Below are positions 15,401 through 23,122 of a stretch of DNA of 23,821 bases, in pieces. The notes under the pieces were generated by a model that saw nothing but the letters and a program-made list of their open reading frames with translations, was not told the DNA's origin and made no database searches. The position numbers were made by a program, and so were the translations under genes. The DNA comes from Bacteroidaceae bacterium. GTDB lineage: Bacteria > Bacteroidota > Bacteroidia > Bacteroidales > Bacteroidaceae. How positions within the stretch are numbered: position 1 is the first letter of the stretch; every line of letters starts with the position of its first letter. The stretch is taken from NCBI GenBank assembly GCA_016292545.1, contig JAEDIG010000026.1, positions 1 through 23,821 on the forward strand, given 5' to 3'.

Positions 15401-16253
15401 CTATCCCAGATTTGTGAAGCCCTATTCCTTTTATCAATGCCACATTCAGCCCCAACCCAGCATTCTCGAATCGACTGGGCAACACTCCACAGACAGCATA
15501 CATCTTATCAATGAGCTAGACGTACAGGCACAACGCAGATTCCAAAGGCGTTTCAGCGACAAATGGCCAGCCATATCCATAGATGCCTACGAGGCATACA
15601 ACAACTGTATGGATGCAGGTCTCACCATCAATTACGGCAACATGGCGCGATATTTCATCGGTGACATGGGGTCGGACTTTCCTTATGTCACATACGGACA
15701 AAAAAACGATGGAATGATACGCATAAGGTTTGGCCTAAGCCCCGAACGCAGGGCACTTCCACAATACCTCAGCATACCTGCCGACTCCATCTACCATCCC
15801 AAATATCTAGTATCATTGGACGAATTCCCCTCAACGGCGGAACACCAACGCTATTTTACCGCGATGTTCAATCTCGACCGTGTCATACTCTATACCGATT
15901 ATTGCCCACGCATGATCGGAAGCAAACGCTATAAAGGAGAAAACCTGCCCGAAACAATCCTTGCCGTCCACCCCTACCCTGACGGTACAACACGCGTGTT
16001 CTATCGCGACCGCAGATACGTTATAGAAGGATTCGACGAGCCTGCGACTTTCTACTCTCCCGACTACAGTCGCCACCAGTTGCCGGAAGGACAGAAGGAC
16101 TATCGACGCACCCTCTATTGGAATCCCGCACTGGAGCTGGACAAGAACGGAGAAGCACAAGTGACGCTCTACAACAACTCCCAGTCCACACGTATCAGTG
16201 TGGAGGCCGAAGGCCAGTCGGCCAACGGCATGCTGCTATGGGGAAAGGAGTGA
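12417..16253 (+). CDS. Large exported CarboxypepD_reg-like / macroglobulin MG2-like surface protein
   Basis: This 1278-residue protein begins with a signal peptide (residues 1-20, cleavage after GQA). A CarboxypepD_reg-like beta-sandwich (about 22-110: ALPYVNVYVSGKQGTITNLDGDFEI) is of the type found at the N terminus of TonB-linked outer-membrane proteins. A Lys/Arg-rich region (about 110-400) follows, then a macroglobulin MG2-like segment (about 411-500, KVYVHMDNYSYFMGDTIWFSAY). Near residue 1030, INELDVQAQRR followed by ISIDAYEAYNN resembles the plug-like region of related Bacteroidota proteins, but no TonB-dependent beta-barrel follows. No thioester motif was seen. The C-terminal part (YWNPALELDKNGEAQVTLYNN) resembles an MG-type beta domain. 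Probably periplasmic or outer-membrane attached; function unknown. The gene has its own promoter and converges on tcdA with a 14-bp gap. Confidence 0.8.
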   Translation: MKRNLMTALLLLLTTLCGQAQVRKISVHIQDAKTNEALPYVNVYVSGKQGTITNLDGDFEIDADEEDLLCISCIGYEDIRIKASALPNRLKMVPLDYMLQELTVKPVETILKKTVTKLNKEYKRKWNKRDPYFYRLSTTYSDKRELVEAITKGRSAVNMREMSFVSGRRGLMEAGRLHNSRLSNANLHHVLELGPMIMGSPFWSRFVRPFPEKWNARVFNAMYDYSLTRTKTAEEQEILCIELTPKLENMNIISGKLYIDADKHELLRFDGQVKGLAMDLEKDMRKESGQADVDFHISYDHSQGYTRVVDMASTIKAGDLTCQTILYNIGNHHLKRKRGTKVEENMLRTIDMAGYDSTLWAMDGVVKRTEEERQLAKVIQEEEAKKKEREKYYGQFLNLVKRLERFGSTIPQEKVYVHMDNYSYFMGDTIWFSAYTRQTTDCKPSLVSGVLYVELLNEEGYLVERKMIEMNKGRGNGFFALNHYIQYAGFYELRAYTRWQLNWGQFTRKHNSHAMADWFVNDTAETLYFRDYEKLYSRVFPVYDKPKEEGNYEHLMTRRVLRRRFKKDPDKHQPTLTLFPEGGNLIAGIPNRVAFEAIGAKGEWMEGWLHVGNDSVKAVNRGRGAFTLTPKPGKEMELTFVSTTGEKASCSLQTADETGVAIHVNQKGEEWELQARVAGKLSSDSLAMTIMHEGRLEQFIRLSGKVTDYTYRSPDNTPGIRQATVFDEHGRVYADRLFFVTGKVMNQPTIQISGIRESYQPTEQITLKLTTTQQTGDNEYVSLSVKDAGTQESLYDNGSILTEMLLASEIRGFVPNPGWFFERDDQERRDALDLMMMTQGWRRFNWKHMAVRGEWELTQKDEHAPYIQGYLTSGRDNRVNTTNDSTLNGIQGGRWKLNIAQGKRIRLHSVLSDIEDGEHPQVHEMDTENGRFTLQLPRFTGRRILFLSAASAKEVEKKPKYTWIQMMEDQQGSPRRKPRLWRTPQPDYEIRVIQPYPRFVKPYSFYQCHIQPQPSILESTGQHSTDSIHLINELDVQAQRRFQRRFSDKWPAISIDAYEAYNNCMDAGLTINYGNMARYFIGDMGSDFPYVTYGQKNDGMIRIRFGLSPERRALPQYLSIPADSIYHPKYLVSLDEFPSTAEHQRYFTAMFNLDRVILYTDYCPRMIGSKRYKGENLPETILAVHPYPDGTTRVFYRDRRYVIEGFDEPATFYSPDYSRHQLPEGQKDYRRTLYWNPALELDKNGEAQVTLYNNSQSTRISVEAEGQSANGMLLWGKE

Positions 16254-16267
16254 AAAAGCACTGCCGC

Positions 16268-17074
16268 CTAACTGTCCTTACGGCTGAGTTCCTGCAGCAC
16301 CAGGCCGGCAATGGTGAGGCCGAAGATGGCAGTGATGTGCATCATGGAGCCATTGATTTGTGCCTTGCTGGAGCACCACTCATGATTGAGCAGGGCAGCA
16401 TCACCCGGGCCATCCTGCGCCTTGGGACACATGCAACGTTCTGTGCCGTAAGTTGCATTATGGCCCTTGTTTTCCAGCAGCTCATCGCTATACACGCACT
16501 GGAACTTGCGGGCCGGACGGATTCTCATCTTCTTGAACCGCTGGCGGAGGGCACGTGCCAAGGGACATCCCTGCACCTTCCAGAACTCTGCCACATGAAT
16601 GCGTGTAGCATCCATCTTCAAAGCCGCCCCCATGGAAGAAAAGAAACGGGCCTTGGTACGGCAAGCCATCTCGATAAGCAGCATCTTGTCCTTGAGCGAA
16701 TCAATGGCATCGATGATGAAGTCGTATGTGTCGAGTTGGAAACCGGCTGCCGACTCTTCATTGAAAATCTGCTGGCGGGCATCAATAGCCGCCATGGGAT
16801 TTATGGAAAGCAGCCTCTCCTTCAGGGCCTCCACCTTCACCTTGCCAATCGTGCGGGTTGTGGCCATGAGTTGGCGGTTGACATTGGTGATGCAGACCCT
16901 GTCGCTGTCCACAACCGTGAGATGACGAATGCCCGAACGAACCAGACTCTCTGCACACCACGAGCCCACTCCCCCCACTCCGAAAATAATCACCTTGGCC
17001 TCGGAGATGCGGCACATTGCATCGTCGCCCAAAAGAAGACGCGTGCGGTTAAATATTCCTTGTTCAATCCCCAT
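16268..17074 (-). CDS. tcdA: tRNA threonylcarbamoyladenosine dehydratase TcdA
   Basis: This 268-residue E1-like (ThiF/MoeB) enzyme cyclises t6A37 to ct6A in tRNAs decoding ANN codons, using ATP. The nucleotide-binding loop GVGGVGS is at 32-38. The acidic strand end VVDSD (54-58) is followed by NVNRQ (64-68), as in characterised TcdA/CsdL. FIIDAIDSLKDK matches the ThiF-family substrate loop, and a C-terminal hydrophobic helix (IFGLTIAGLVLQEL) fits membrane association. Length is normal. It is the last gene of a four-gene minus-strand operon, starting 2 nt after the cvfB stop codon. Confidence 0.92.
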   Translation of the reverse strand: MGIEQGIFNRTRLLLGDDAMCRISEAKVIIFGVGGVGSWCAESLVRSGIRHLTVVDSDRVCITNVNRQLMATTRTIGKVKVEALKERLLSINPMAAIDARQQIFNEESAAGFQLDTYDFIIDAIDSLKDKMLLIEMACRTKARFFSSMGAALKMDATRIHVAEFWKVQGCPLARALRQRFKKMRIRPARKFQCVYSDELLENKGHNATYGTERCMCPKAQDGPGDAALLNHEWCSSKAQINGSMMHITAIFGLTIAGLVLQELSRKDS

Positions 17075-17076
17075 TG

Positions 17077-17940
17077 TCAGACACGTTTCTTGTCCACCAA
17101 TACCAGTCCTTCATCGGACAGTGTGATAAGCCTGCGGCGATAGAGGTCGCCCACGGCCTTCTTGAACAGTTTCTTACTCACGCCAAAAACCTCATAAATG
17201 GCATCTGCAGGGCTCTTGTCGCCCAAGGGGCAAATGCCATTGTGGCTCTGGATATATGAAAGCAGGGTTTCCGAGAAATCCTGTATGCCCTCGTGTCCCA
17301 CCGGCTGCGCCATGAGGTCAATCTTTCCGTCGGGACGCACCTGCGACACATATGCCTTCAGTCGGTCACCTGCAAAATACTGCCGGAAAAGCTGGTCGTC
17401 ATAGAGCAAGCCGGCATGGCGGTTGTCCACAATCACCTTGAGTCCAAGGTCGGTCTTCTGCCATACCAGTGCGTCCACCTCATCGCCCATTCGATAGGGA
17501 GGCAGTTCCTGGCTCAGGTACCGATCTACCTTGGCACTGGCCACAATCCGATAGCTCTCGGGGTCGATATGCAGATGCACCATGTAGGACTCCCCCTTCC
17601 TCATCTTCAGTTTCTGTTCGCGGAAAGGCACGAACAGGTCCTTCATGGGCCCCCAGTGCAGGAATGCGCCAAAATTGTTCACCCATGCCACCTGCAGGAA
17701 TGCGAAGTCTCCCACTTGGGCCAGTGGCCGTTCTGTGGTTGCCACCAGCCGCTCGTCGTGGTCGAGATAAAGGAACACCTCCAGTTCATCGTCCACCCTT
17801 GCATCCTGAGGGACATAACGTGCCGGCAACAGGATATTGCCAAACCGTTCCCCACCATCCAGATAGAGGCCGAACTCCACCTGCTTGATGACCCGCAACT
17901 TGTTCATGCGGCCCAACTTTATCTGTCCATTCTTATCCAT
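17077..17940 (-). CDS. cvfB: CvfB-family S1-like RNA-binding protein
   Basis: This 287-residue cytoplasmic protein resembles CvfB/YitL: consecutive S1-like OB domains (GLYLDGGERFGNILLP; then VNNFGAFLHWG with DLFVPFREQ) and a C-terminal winged helix (YEVFGVSKKLFKKAVGDLYRRRLI). Family members bind RNA and affect virulence gene expression in Staphylococcus; the role in Bacteroidota is not established. The frame is open further upstream (to 18135), but that part reads as the wrong frame of the ATPase gene. ATG 17940 is chosen because MDKNGQIKLG begins the homologous region and overlaps the upstream stop by 8 nt, which suggests translational coupling. Confidence 0.87.
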   Translation of the reverse strand: MDKNGQIKLGRMNKLRVIKQVEFGLYLDGGERFGNILLPARYVPQDARVDDELEVFLYLDHDERLVATTERPLAQVGDFAFLQVAWVNNFGAFLHWGPMKDLFVPFREQKLKMRKGESYMVHLHIDPESYRIVASAKVDRYLSQELPPYRMGDEVDALVWQKTDLGLKVIVDNRHAGLLYDDQLFRQYFAGDRLKAYVSQVRPDGKIDLMAQPVGHEGIQDFSETLLSYIQSHNGICPLGDKSPADAIYEVFGVSKKLFKKAVGDLYRRRLITLSDEGLVLVDKKRV

Positions 17941-18619
17941 TTTCCTGTTGTTTTGATAGATTGTCCATACCCTCCACCATGCCGTCCTTGATGTGGATGG
18001 TGCGATCGGTGATGGAAGCCAGCCCCTCGTCATGCGTAACGATGACAAAGGTCTGCCCATACTGGTCGCGCAGGTCGAAGAACAGCCGGTGCAGTTCTTC
18101 CTTGTTCCTGCTGTCCAGGCTTCCGCTGGGCTCATCCGCCAGTATCACGTCGGGACGATTCACCAAGGCACGTGCCACGGCCACTCTTTGCTTTTCGCCG
18201 CCCGACAATTCGCTGGGTTTGTGTTGTGCTCTGTCCGACAGGCCCATGAAATCGAGCAGTTCACGTGCCCGCTGTTCGGCCGCCTTGCGTCCCGCGCCTC
18301 CAATAAAAGCCGGAATCATCACATTCTCCAGCGCCGTAAATTCCGGCAAGAGTTGGTGGAACTGGAACACGAATCCCAAATGTTGGTTGCGGAAACGAGC
18401 CAGCTTCTTCTGGTTGAAGCCCGACACATCCTCACCATGGATGATAATCCGGCCCGAGTCGGGTTTATCCAATGTGCCCATTATCTGCAGCAACGTGGTT
18501 TTTCCGGCTCCGCTAGGACCCACGATGCTCACCACCTGGCGCTCGCCAATATGAAGGTCGATGCCGCGGAGCACCTGCAACGAGCCAAAGCTCTTGGTTA
18601 TATTTCTGAGTTCAATCAT
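17933..18619 (-). CDS. lolD: LolD/MacB-type ABC transporter ATP-binding protein
   Basis: This 228-residue ABC ATPase has Walker A GPSGAGKT (34-41), Q-loop Gln86, signature LSGGEKQR (138-145), Walker B ending ADEPSG (161-166) and H-loop His197. Length and sequence style fit LolD, which powers release of lipoproteins from the inner membrane with LolC/LolE, though the MacB and FtsE relatives are close. No permease gene is in this window, so the membrane partner must be encoded elsewhere and the lolD name is provisional. Its ATG overlaps the antiporter stop codon as ATGA, and its own end overlaps cvfB by 8 nt. Confidence 0.85.
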   Translation of the reverse strand: MIELRNITKSFGSLQVLRGIDLHIGERQVVSIVGPSGAGKTTLLQIMGTLDKPDSGRIIIHGEDVSGFNQKKLARFRNQHLGFVFQFHQLLPEFTALENVMIPAFIGGAGRKAAEQRARELLDFMGLSDRAQHKPSELSGGEKQRVAVARALVNRPDVILADEPSGSLDSRNKEELHRLFFDLRDQYGQTFVIVTHDEGLASITDRTIHIKDGMVEGMDNLSKQQENG

Positions 18620-20781
18620 ATCGTCTTGGATTTATCGTCTGTTCCCTGCTCCATCAAGCGCAGCCAGCCATGGCGTATCCATTCGTCCAATGACTTGGGC
18701 TTGCGGGTGATGGCTCTGCCGTTAGGTGCAAAGATAGAGACCGTATCGAGAGGGTCGCCCCACTGGTCGGGATAGAGCAGCACAACGCTGGTGTTGCTGA
18801 AATAGCGGTTGAGCCACTGCGGCAGGATGTCCATTTGTGCCCTATAGGAGATGAATCCCGGACGGGCGGTAACCACCACCAGCATCTGGTCCTCGTCCAT
18901 CGAGTTGGCCAGTGAGCGCAATTTCTTCCATTGCGTGAGTGCCGTAAAGGAGGCACGCACATTGGGGTGCTTGCTCTCCATATAGCCCTGCACATATTTC
19001 ATCGTGTCGGGGTGGGTATAGAACTCCATGCGGCATCCTATCTGTTCGCCCATACGGCACAGATGCTCCAGCCATTTGTAGAAGCCCACCTCATACTCTG
19101 CCTTCTGGGGTACCACCACCACTATCTTCCTCAATGTCCCAGGAGGCACAATGGCACGCACTGCCATCACCTCGCGATGAGAGCCCGACAACACATTGTC
19201 GATGACATTGCCAAGCGAAGACTTGGCCATACCCGTGTCACGGTCGTTCAGGCACACAATCACCTCACCCGCCTCATATTCCTTCATCGTGTGCAGGATG
19301 GCACTGGCAATGTTGGTGCTCATGCGGTTGATGGTGGCCATACTTATTCCCGCTGCTGCGGCCACCTTCTGTGCCTTCTCCAAGAGTACGCGCCCCTTTC
19401 TGTGCTGGTTTTCTCCCTGCTCGTCGTCGTATGCCACCGTCAGTCCCATCAGGCTGTCGGGAATATAAGGATTACGGATAAGGATGGCCATTTGAGTCAT
19501 TACATCCACCTGGCTGTCCTGGGAATAGGTGACCAGACACTTGCCATGATACGAGCCACGGTTTTCCTCCAGTGTAGTGTCGGAGAGTGCCAGACGGCGT
19601 GCACCATGGCTGGTGGCAAAAGAACTGACGATGCAGGAGAACAGGATGACCACAATCGTTCCATTGAGCACCAAAGGGTCCATCAGGTTCACGTCGGGGT
19701 CCGTGCCCACCATCACAATGGCCAATGCACCTGCCGCATGGGCATTGGTGAGGCCAAACATCAGCCACATGGCATCACGCGAACGCACCGACATGACCGA
19801 CATCAACCATGCCGCCAACCATTTGCTCAGCGTGGCCACCACCAGCATCACTACAATCACCCACAAGGAAGCCATGCCGCCAAAAAGCACCCGCACATCT
19901 ATCATCATACCCACCCCTATCAGAAAATAGGGTATGAAGATGGCATTTCCCACAAACTCAATCCGGTTCATCAAAGGTCCCGTCTGGGGTATCAGCCTGT
20001 TGATGGCAAGACCTGCAAGGAATGCGCCCAACAGGCCCTCTAGTCCCACAAAATTGGCCAAAGCCGCGCTCAGGAATACCAGTGCCATTACAAAAATGAA
20101 CTGCATCACACTGTCGTCATACCGGCGCAGGAACCATCGTCCCAACTTTGGGAATGCCACCACCACAAACGCTACATACACCGCGAAACGCAGAAAAAAC
20201 AAGCACCAAGTGACCCATGTGGTGTCGGGATTCTTCATGCCCACCACCAGCGCCAAGAGCAGCAAGGCGGCAAAAGTGGCAAAAGCAGTGGCCACCACAC
20301 TCACCACCACCGCTTTGTGTCGCCCCACTCCATAACGCCCCACTATGGGGAAACTCACCAAAGTATGGCTGGACAGGATACACGACACCAGCAACGAAGG
20401 CAGCACCTCATAGCCCAGCAGGTAATGGGCCGACATGAAACCCAATCCCAACGGTATGCCAAAGGTCAAGGCTCCGAACTGGATTCCGCGTGCTCCGTAT
20501 TTTTCCACGCTGCCCATATCCAGTTCCAATCCCGCAAGGAACATGATAAAATAAATCCCCACCTGACCAAACAGTTCAAAGCTACGGTCCCGCTCCAGCA
20601 AATGGAAGCCATACTGTCCGATCAAGATTCCGGCCAGAATAAGCCCAATCACATGGGGGATATGCAGCCGGCCTAGCAACATCGGGGACAACAATATCAC
20701 CACCAGCACCAGAAAAAAACTCCAGGTGGGGTCAGTAATAAGCGGGCCAGACGCGGCTAGAATGAGGTTGAATATAGGCAT
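18616..20781 (-). CDS. CPA2-family cation:proton antiporter with cytoplasmic C-terminal domain
   Basis: This 721-residue inner-membrane protein exchanges a monovalent cation (Na+ or K+) for protons. About twelve hydrophobic segments fill residues 15-400, with CPA2-like stretches such as LHIPHVIGLILAGILIG, MFLAGLELDMG, GLLGAFLAGLAINR and IPYFLIGVGMMID. The remaining ~300 residues are soluble and cytoplasmic, with a UspA-like character (SMATINRMSTNIASAI, EAGEVIVCLNDRD) rather than an obvious RCK/TrkA-N Rossmann motif; this part probably regulates transport. Ion preference cannot be read from the sequence. It is the first gene of the operon continuing into lolD, cvfB and tcdA. A -7-like element lies 30 bp upstream of the ATG. 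Confidence 0.88.
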   Translation of the reverse strand: MPIFNLILAASGPLITDPTWSFFLVLVVILLSPMLLGRLHIPHVIGLILAGILIGQYGFHLLERDRSFELFGQVGIYFIMFLAGLELDMGSVEKYGARGIQFGALTFGIPLGLGFMSAHYLLGYEVLPSLLVSCILSSHTLVSFPIVGRYGVGRHKAVVVSVVATAFATFAALLLLALVVGMKNPDTTWVTWCLFFLRFAVYVAFVVVAFPKLGRWFLRRYDDSVMQFIFVMALVFLSAALANFVGLEGLLGAFLAGLAINRLIPQTGPLMNRIEFVGNAIFIPYFLIGVGMMIDVRVLFGGMASLWVIVVMLVVATLSKWLAAWLMSVMSVRSRDAMWLMFGLTNAHAAGALAIVMVGTDPDVNLMDPLVLNGTIVVILFSCIVSSFATSHGARRLALSDTTLEENRGSYHGKCLVTYSQDSQVDVMTQMAILIRNPYIPDSLMGLTVAYDDEQGENQHRKGRVLLEKAQKVAAAAGISMATINRMSTNIASAILHTMKEYEAGEVIVCLNDRDTGMAKSSLGNVIDNVLSGSHREVMAVRAIVPPGTLRKIVVVVPQKAEYEVGFYKWLEHLCRMGEQIGCRMEFYTHPDTMKYVQGYMESKHPNVRASFTALTQWKKLRSLANSMDEDQMLVVVTARPGFISYRAQMDILPQWLNRYFSNTSVVLLYPDQWGDPLDTVSIFAPNGRAITRKPKSLDEWIRHGWLRLMEQGTDDKSKTI

Positions 20782-20810
20782 CTCTCACCGAAAATAATGG
20801 GTTCTGGTTG

Positions 20811-20818
20811 CAAAGTTA
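20811..20818 (-). promoter_or_regulatory. -7 element for the antiporter operon
   Basis: On the minus strand TAACTTTG matches the -7 consensus and lies 29 bp before the antiporter ATG. No TTTG or TTGG is present 19-21 bp upstream, so the -33 box is weak or absent. Confidence 0.55.
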
Positions 20819-20906
20819 CACCATTTTCATGAATTTACGTGGATTTTGTCCGCTTAATTGATGTCTGCACATTCTTTTTCGCACAAACAGCAGGGGAATT
20901 CCGTTA

Positions 20907-21842
20907 TTACTTTGCCACTCCCTCCAGCCTCAGCCGGCGTATGGATACTGCGCCATCAAAGGTGCCAGGCATCTCCCAACCAAAATTCATCGACATGATA
21001 ACCATATCCTCCAGACGGGTATACTGGAAATGGCCATTCTCCTGTTGTCGGGAAATGGCATCACGCAGCAGGCCAAGCACATCCACCTTCGTGCTGTGCC
21101 ACTTATGGTCCAGAAAATCCACATCTCCCCATGCCTCTCGGGTAGAAATGGTATAGATATAGGTACTCGTGCCAATGTCCCACTGGTAATGACGTTCGTC
21201 CGAAGTGCCCTTCTCCCTGCTGTCATAACTGGGAATGCCCAGCCATACGGCATCACGATAGCCCTTTGATTCGGGATTGGCATTGATAACGTAGAAGTAA
21301 AAAGGAGTTTGTCCCGCATGAAGGCCTGCATCGTATGTATCCTTGGACATGGCGCTGCGGCAATAGTCAAGCCTGAGGTCAAACGACATGGTCACTTGCC
21401 GGTACTCATTCAGATGTACATGCGCATTGGTGAAAGGCTGTTCAATAAGCAGATGAGGCCACTGTTCACCATATTTGCGCGGTTGCAGATATTCCTTAGA
21501 GGTTCTGATTTCAAGCGTCAGCTCGCGCTTGTCGGTGAGTGTCACTCGTTTGGTCTCATTCTTGTAGGAGATGGCATGGCGCGATTTTCTTCGTCCAGGA
21601 GCCTTGAATACATAACGTGTGTTCCATTGGACAAGATTCCACTGGGGTTGTTTGCCCGGAATATAAAAATCCAAAGAGTCTACGTTCGGTTCATCGATAT
21701 AAGTGAAGGGACGCACCACAGCAAAGCCATGGTCAAAGTCGGCATCCGGCAATAATTGCCTTACAACCTGCTGGGCATCTACAGGGGAAGCTACCAGCAT
21801 GGCCACCAGACACATGAACAAAGGACGTAATTTGTTTTTCAT
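20907..21842 (-). CDS. Exported protein of unknown function, probable beta-sandwich
   Basis: I do not recognise a named family. The chosen start (ATG 21842) gives 311 residues with a clear signal peptide (1-23, cleaved before QQVVRQL); the frame is open 11 codons further to 21875, but that adds residues ahead of a normal signal peptide. The mature protein is rich in alternating aromatic and polar strands (PFYFYVINANPESKG, VWLGIPSYDSREK, WDIGTSTYIYTIS, HKWHSTKVDVLG) and ends with GAVSIRRLRLEG, which suggests a jelly-roll or lectin/glucanase-like beta-sandwich. Two acidic clusters and many Trp/Tyr would suit carbohydrate binding, but no catalytic motif can be assigned. It stands alone, 125 bp upstream of the antiporter operon and divergent from asd. 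Confidence 0.7.
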   Translation of the reverse strand: MKNKLRPLFMCLVAMLVASPVDAQQVVRQLLPDADFDHGFAVVRPFTYIDEPNVDSLDFYIPGKQPQWNLVQWNTRYVFKAPGRRKSRHAISYKNETKRVTLTDKRELTLEIRTSKEYLQPRKYGEQWPHLLIEQPFTNAHVHLNEYRQVTMSFDLRLDYCRSAMSKDTYDAGLHAGQTPFYFYVINANPESKGYRDAVWLGIPSYDSREKGTSDERHYQWDIGTSTYIYTISTREAWGDVDFLDHKWHSTKVDVLGLLRDAISRQQENGHFQYTRLEDMVIMSMNFGWEMPGTFDGAVSIRRLRLEGVAK

Positions 21843-21903
21843 AAGACATCCATCCATAAGACCATAAATTGACATTTCCAGCCATAAAAGGGCTATTTAC
21901 ATG

Positions 21904-21911
21904 CAAATATA
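21904..21911 (-). promoter_or_regulatory. -7 element for the exported unknown gene
   Basis: The minus strand reads TATATTTG, a full -7 consensus, 61 bp before ATG 21842. The -33 region is not recognisable. It is divergent from the asd -7 element with 55 bp between them. Confidence 0.5.
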
Positions 21912-21966
21912 CACTGTTTTCTTGAAATTCTCTTGCATTTTCTACCTTAAATTATAGGAAATTGCG

Positions 21967-21974
21967 TAATTTTG
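21967..21974 (+). promoter_or_regulatory. -7 element for asd
   Basis: TAATTTTG matches TAnnTTTG 36 bp before ATG 22011. The TTG at 21972, which would otherwise extend the asd frame by 13 codons, is the last three bases of this element and so cannot be the start on this transcript. No good -33 box was seen. Confidence 0.6.
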
Positions 21975-22010
21975 CAGAGAAATCTTCAAGAATATTATTT
22001 TATCAAAGAA

Positions 22011-23024
22011 ATGAAAGTAGCAATTGTAGGTGCCAGCGGTGCCGTAGGACAAGAATTTCTCCGCGTGCTGGATGAAAGGAACTTCCCCATTGACGAGCTG
22101 CTGCTGTTCGGCTCTTCCAGAAGTGCCGGTAGCAAGTACACCTTCCGGGGTAAAGAGATTGAGGTAAAACTTTTGCAACATGGCGATGATTTCAAAGGCG
22201 TGGACATCGCATTCACGAGTGCCGGTGGTGACACCAGCAAGGAATTCGCCGAAACAATCACCAAATATGGTGCCGTAATGATTGACAACAGTTCTGCCTT
22301 CCGAATGGACGAGGATGTGCCCTTGGTTGTGCCTGAGTGCAATGCAGAGGATGCGCTTGTGCGTCCCCGCGGCATCATTGCAAACCCCAACTGTACGACC
22401 ATCATGATGGTGGTAGTGCTCAAGCCCATTGAGAAGCTGTCCCACATCAAGCGCATTCATATCTCCAGCTACCAGAGTGCCTCAGGCGCAGGTGCTGCCG
22501 CTATGCTCGAATTGGAGCAGCAATACCGCGAGCTCCTGTCCACAGGTGAATGCAAGACCATACAGAAATTCCCCCATCAGCTGGCATACAACGTGATTCC
22601 GCAAATCGACAAGATGACGGAAAACGACTATACCAAGGAAGAGATGAAGATGTACAACGAGACACGCAAGATTATGCACAGCGACGTGCGTACATCCGCC
22701 ACCTGTGTTCGCGTATCTTCGCTCCGCAGCCATTCAGAATCTGTCTGGATTGAGACTGAGCAACCACTCAGTGTGGAAGATGTACGCAAGGCATTAGCAT
22801 CAGCTCCGGGTGTAACCGTGGTAGACGACCCACAGAACTACGTCTATCCCATGCCCATCGAGAGTGCTGGAAAAGATGACATCTACGTGGGACGCATCCG
22901 TCAGGACCTGGCCAACGACAATGGAATCACCCTATGGCTTACCGGCGACCAGATTCGCAAGGGAGCTGCACTCAATGCCGTACAGATTGCAGAATACCTG
23001 ATTAAGGTAGGAAACGTAAAATAA
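22011..23024 (+). CDS. asd: Aspartate-semialdehyde dehydrogenase
   Basis: This 337-residue enzyme reduces L-aspartyl-4-phosphate to aspartate semialdehyde with NADPH, feeding lysine/diaminopimelate, threonine and methionine synthesis. The NADP loop GASGAVGQEF is at 7-16, and the catalytic Cys128 is in NPNCTTIMM. SYQSASGAG follows at 153-161, and RVSSLRSHSE (234-243) carries the substrate-binding Arg and general-base His241. Length matches the family. ATG 22011 places the nucleotide-binding strand at the very N terminus, as is usual; the TTG 39 nt upstream is part of the promoter. A strong terminator follows at 23066. Confidence 0.96.
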   Translation: MKVAIVGASGAVGQEFLRVLDERNFPIDELLLFGSSRSAGSKYTFRGKEIEVKLLQHGDDFKGVDIAFTSAGGDTSKEFAETITKYGAVMIDNSSAFRMDEDVPLVVPECNAEDALVRPRGIIANPNCTTIMMVVVLKPIEKLSHIKRIHISSYQSASGAGAAAMLELEQQYRELLSTGECKTIQKFPHQLAYNVIPQIDKMTENDYTKEEMKMYNETRKIMHSDVRTSATCVRVSSLRSHSESVWIETEQPLSVEDVRKALASAPGVTVVDDPQNYVYPMPIESAGKDDIYVGRIRQDLANDNGITLWLTGDQIRKGAALNAVQIAEYLIKVGNVK

Positions 23025-23065
23025 CCCCCAAAAAGGGGATATTCCCATACCCCATATCCAGTTGT

Positions 23066-23098
23066 CCCCACGACCCAATACGGGTGTGGGGCATTTTT
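23066..23098 (+). terminator. Rho-independent terminator of asd
   Basis: CCCCAC-ACCC (23066-23076, with one bulged G) pairs with GGGT-GTGGGG (23082-23091) around a short loop and is followed by TTTTT (23094-23098). The GTG at 23084, a possible longer start for the next gene, lies inside this stem and is not a real start. A smaller C5-A5-G4 hairpin sits just after the asd stop (23025-23038). Confidence 0.82.
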
Positions 23099-23122
23099 AT
23101 TCATCTAAAACCAAAACTAATT

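Noticed and set aside
16118..17143. 341-codon plus-strand ORF across the surface-protein/tcdA junction
   Set aside because: Mostly antisense to tcdA, which has clear ThiF motifs; the ORF has no domain signature.
17941..18135. 65-codon N-terminal extension of cvfB
   Set aside because: It lies inside the LolD-like gene in another frame and reads as Trp/Ser/Arg-rich noise; the family begins at ATG 17940.
21972..22010. TTG start adding 13 residues to asd
   Set aside because: The TTG is part of the -7 box TAATTTTG, and the family's N terminus starts at ATG 22011.
23084..23122. GTG start adding 13 residues to the nitroreductase
   Set aside because: It falls in the stem of the asd terminator and would place residues before a normal signal peptide.
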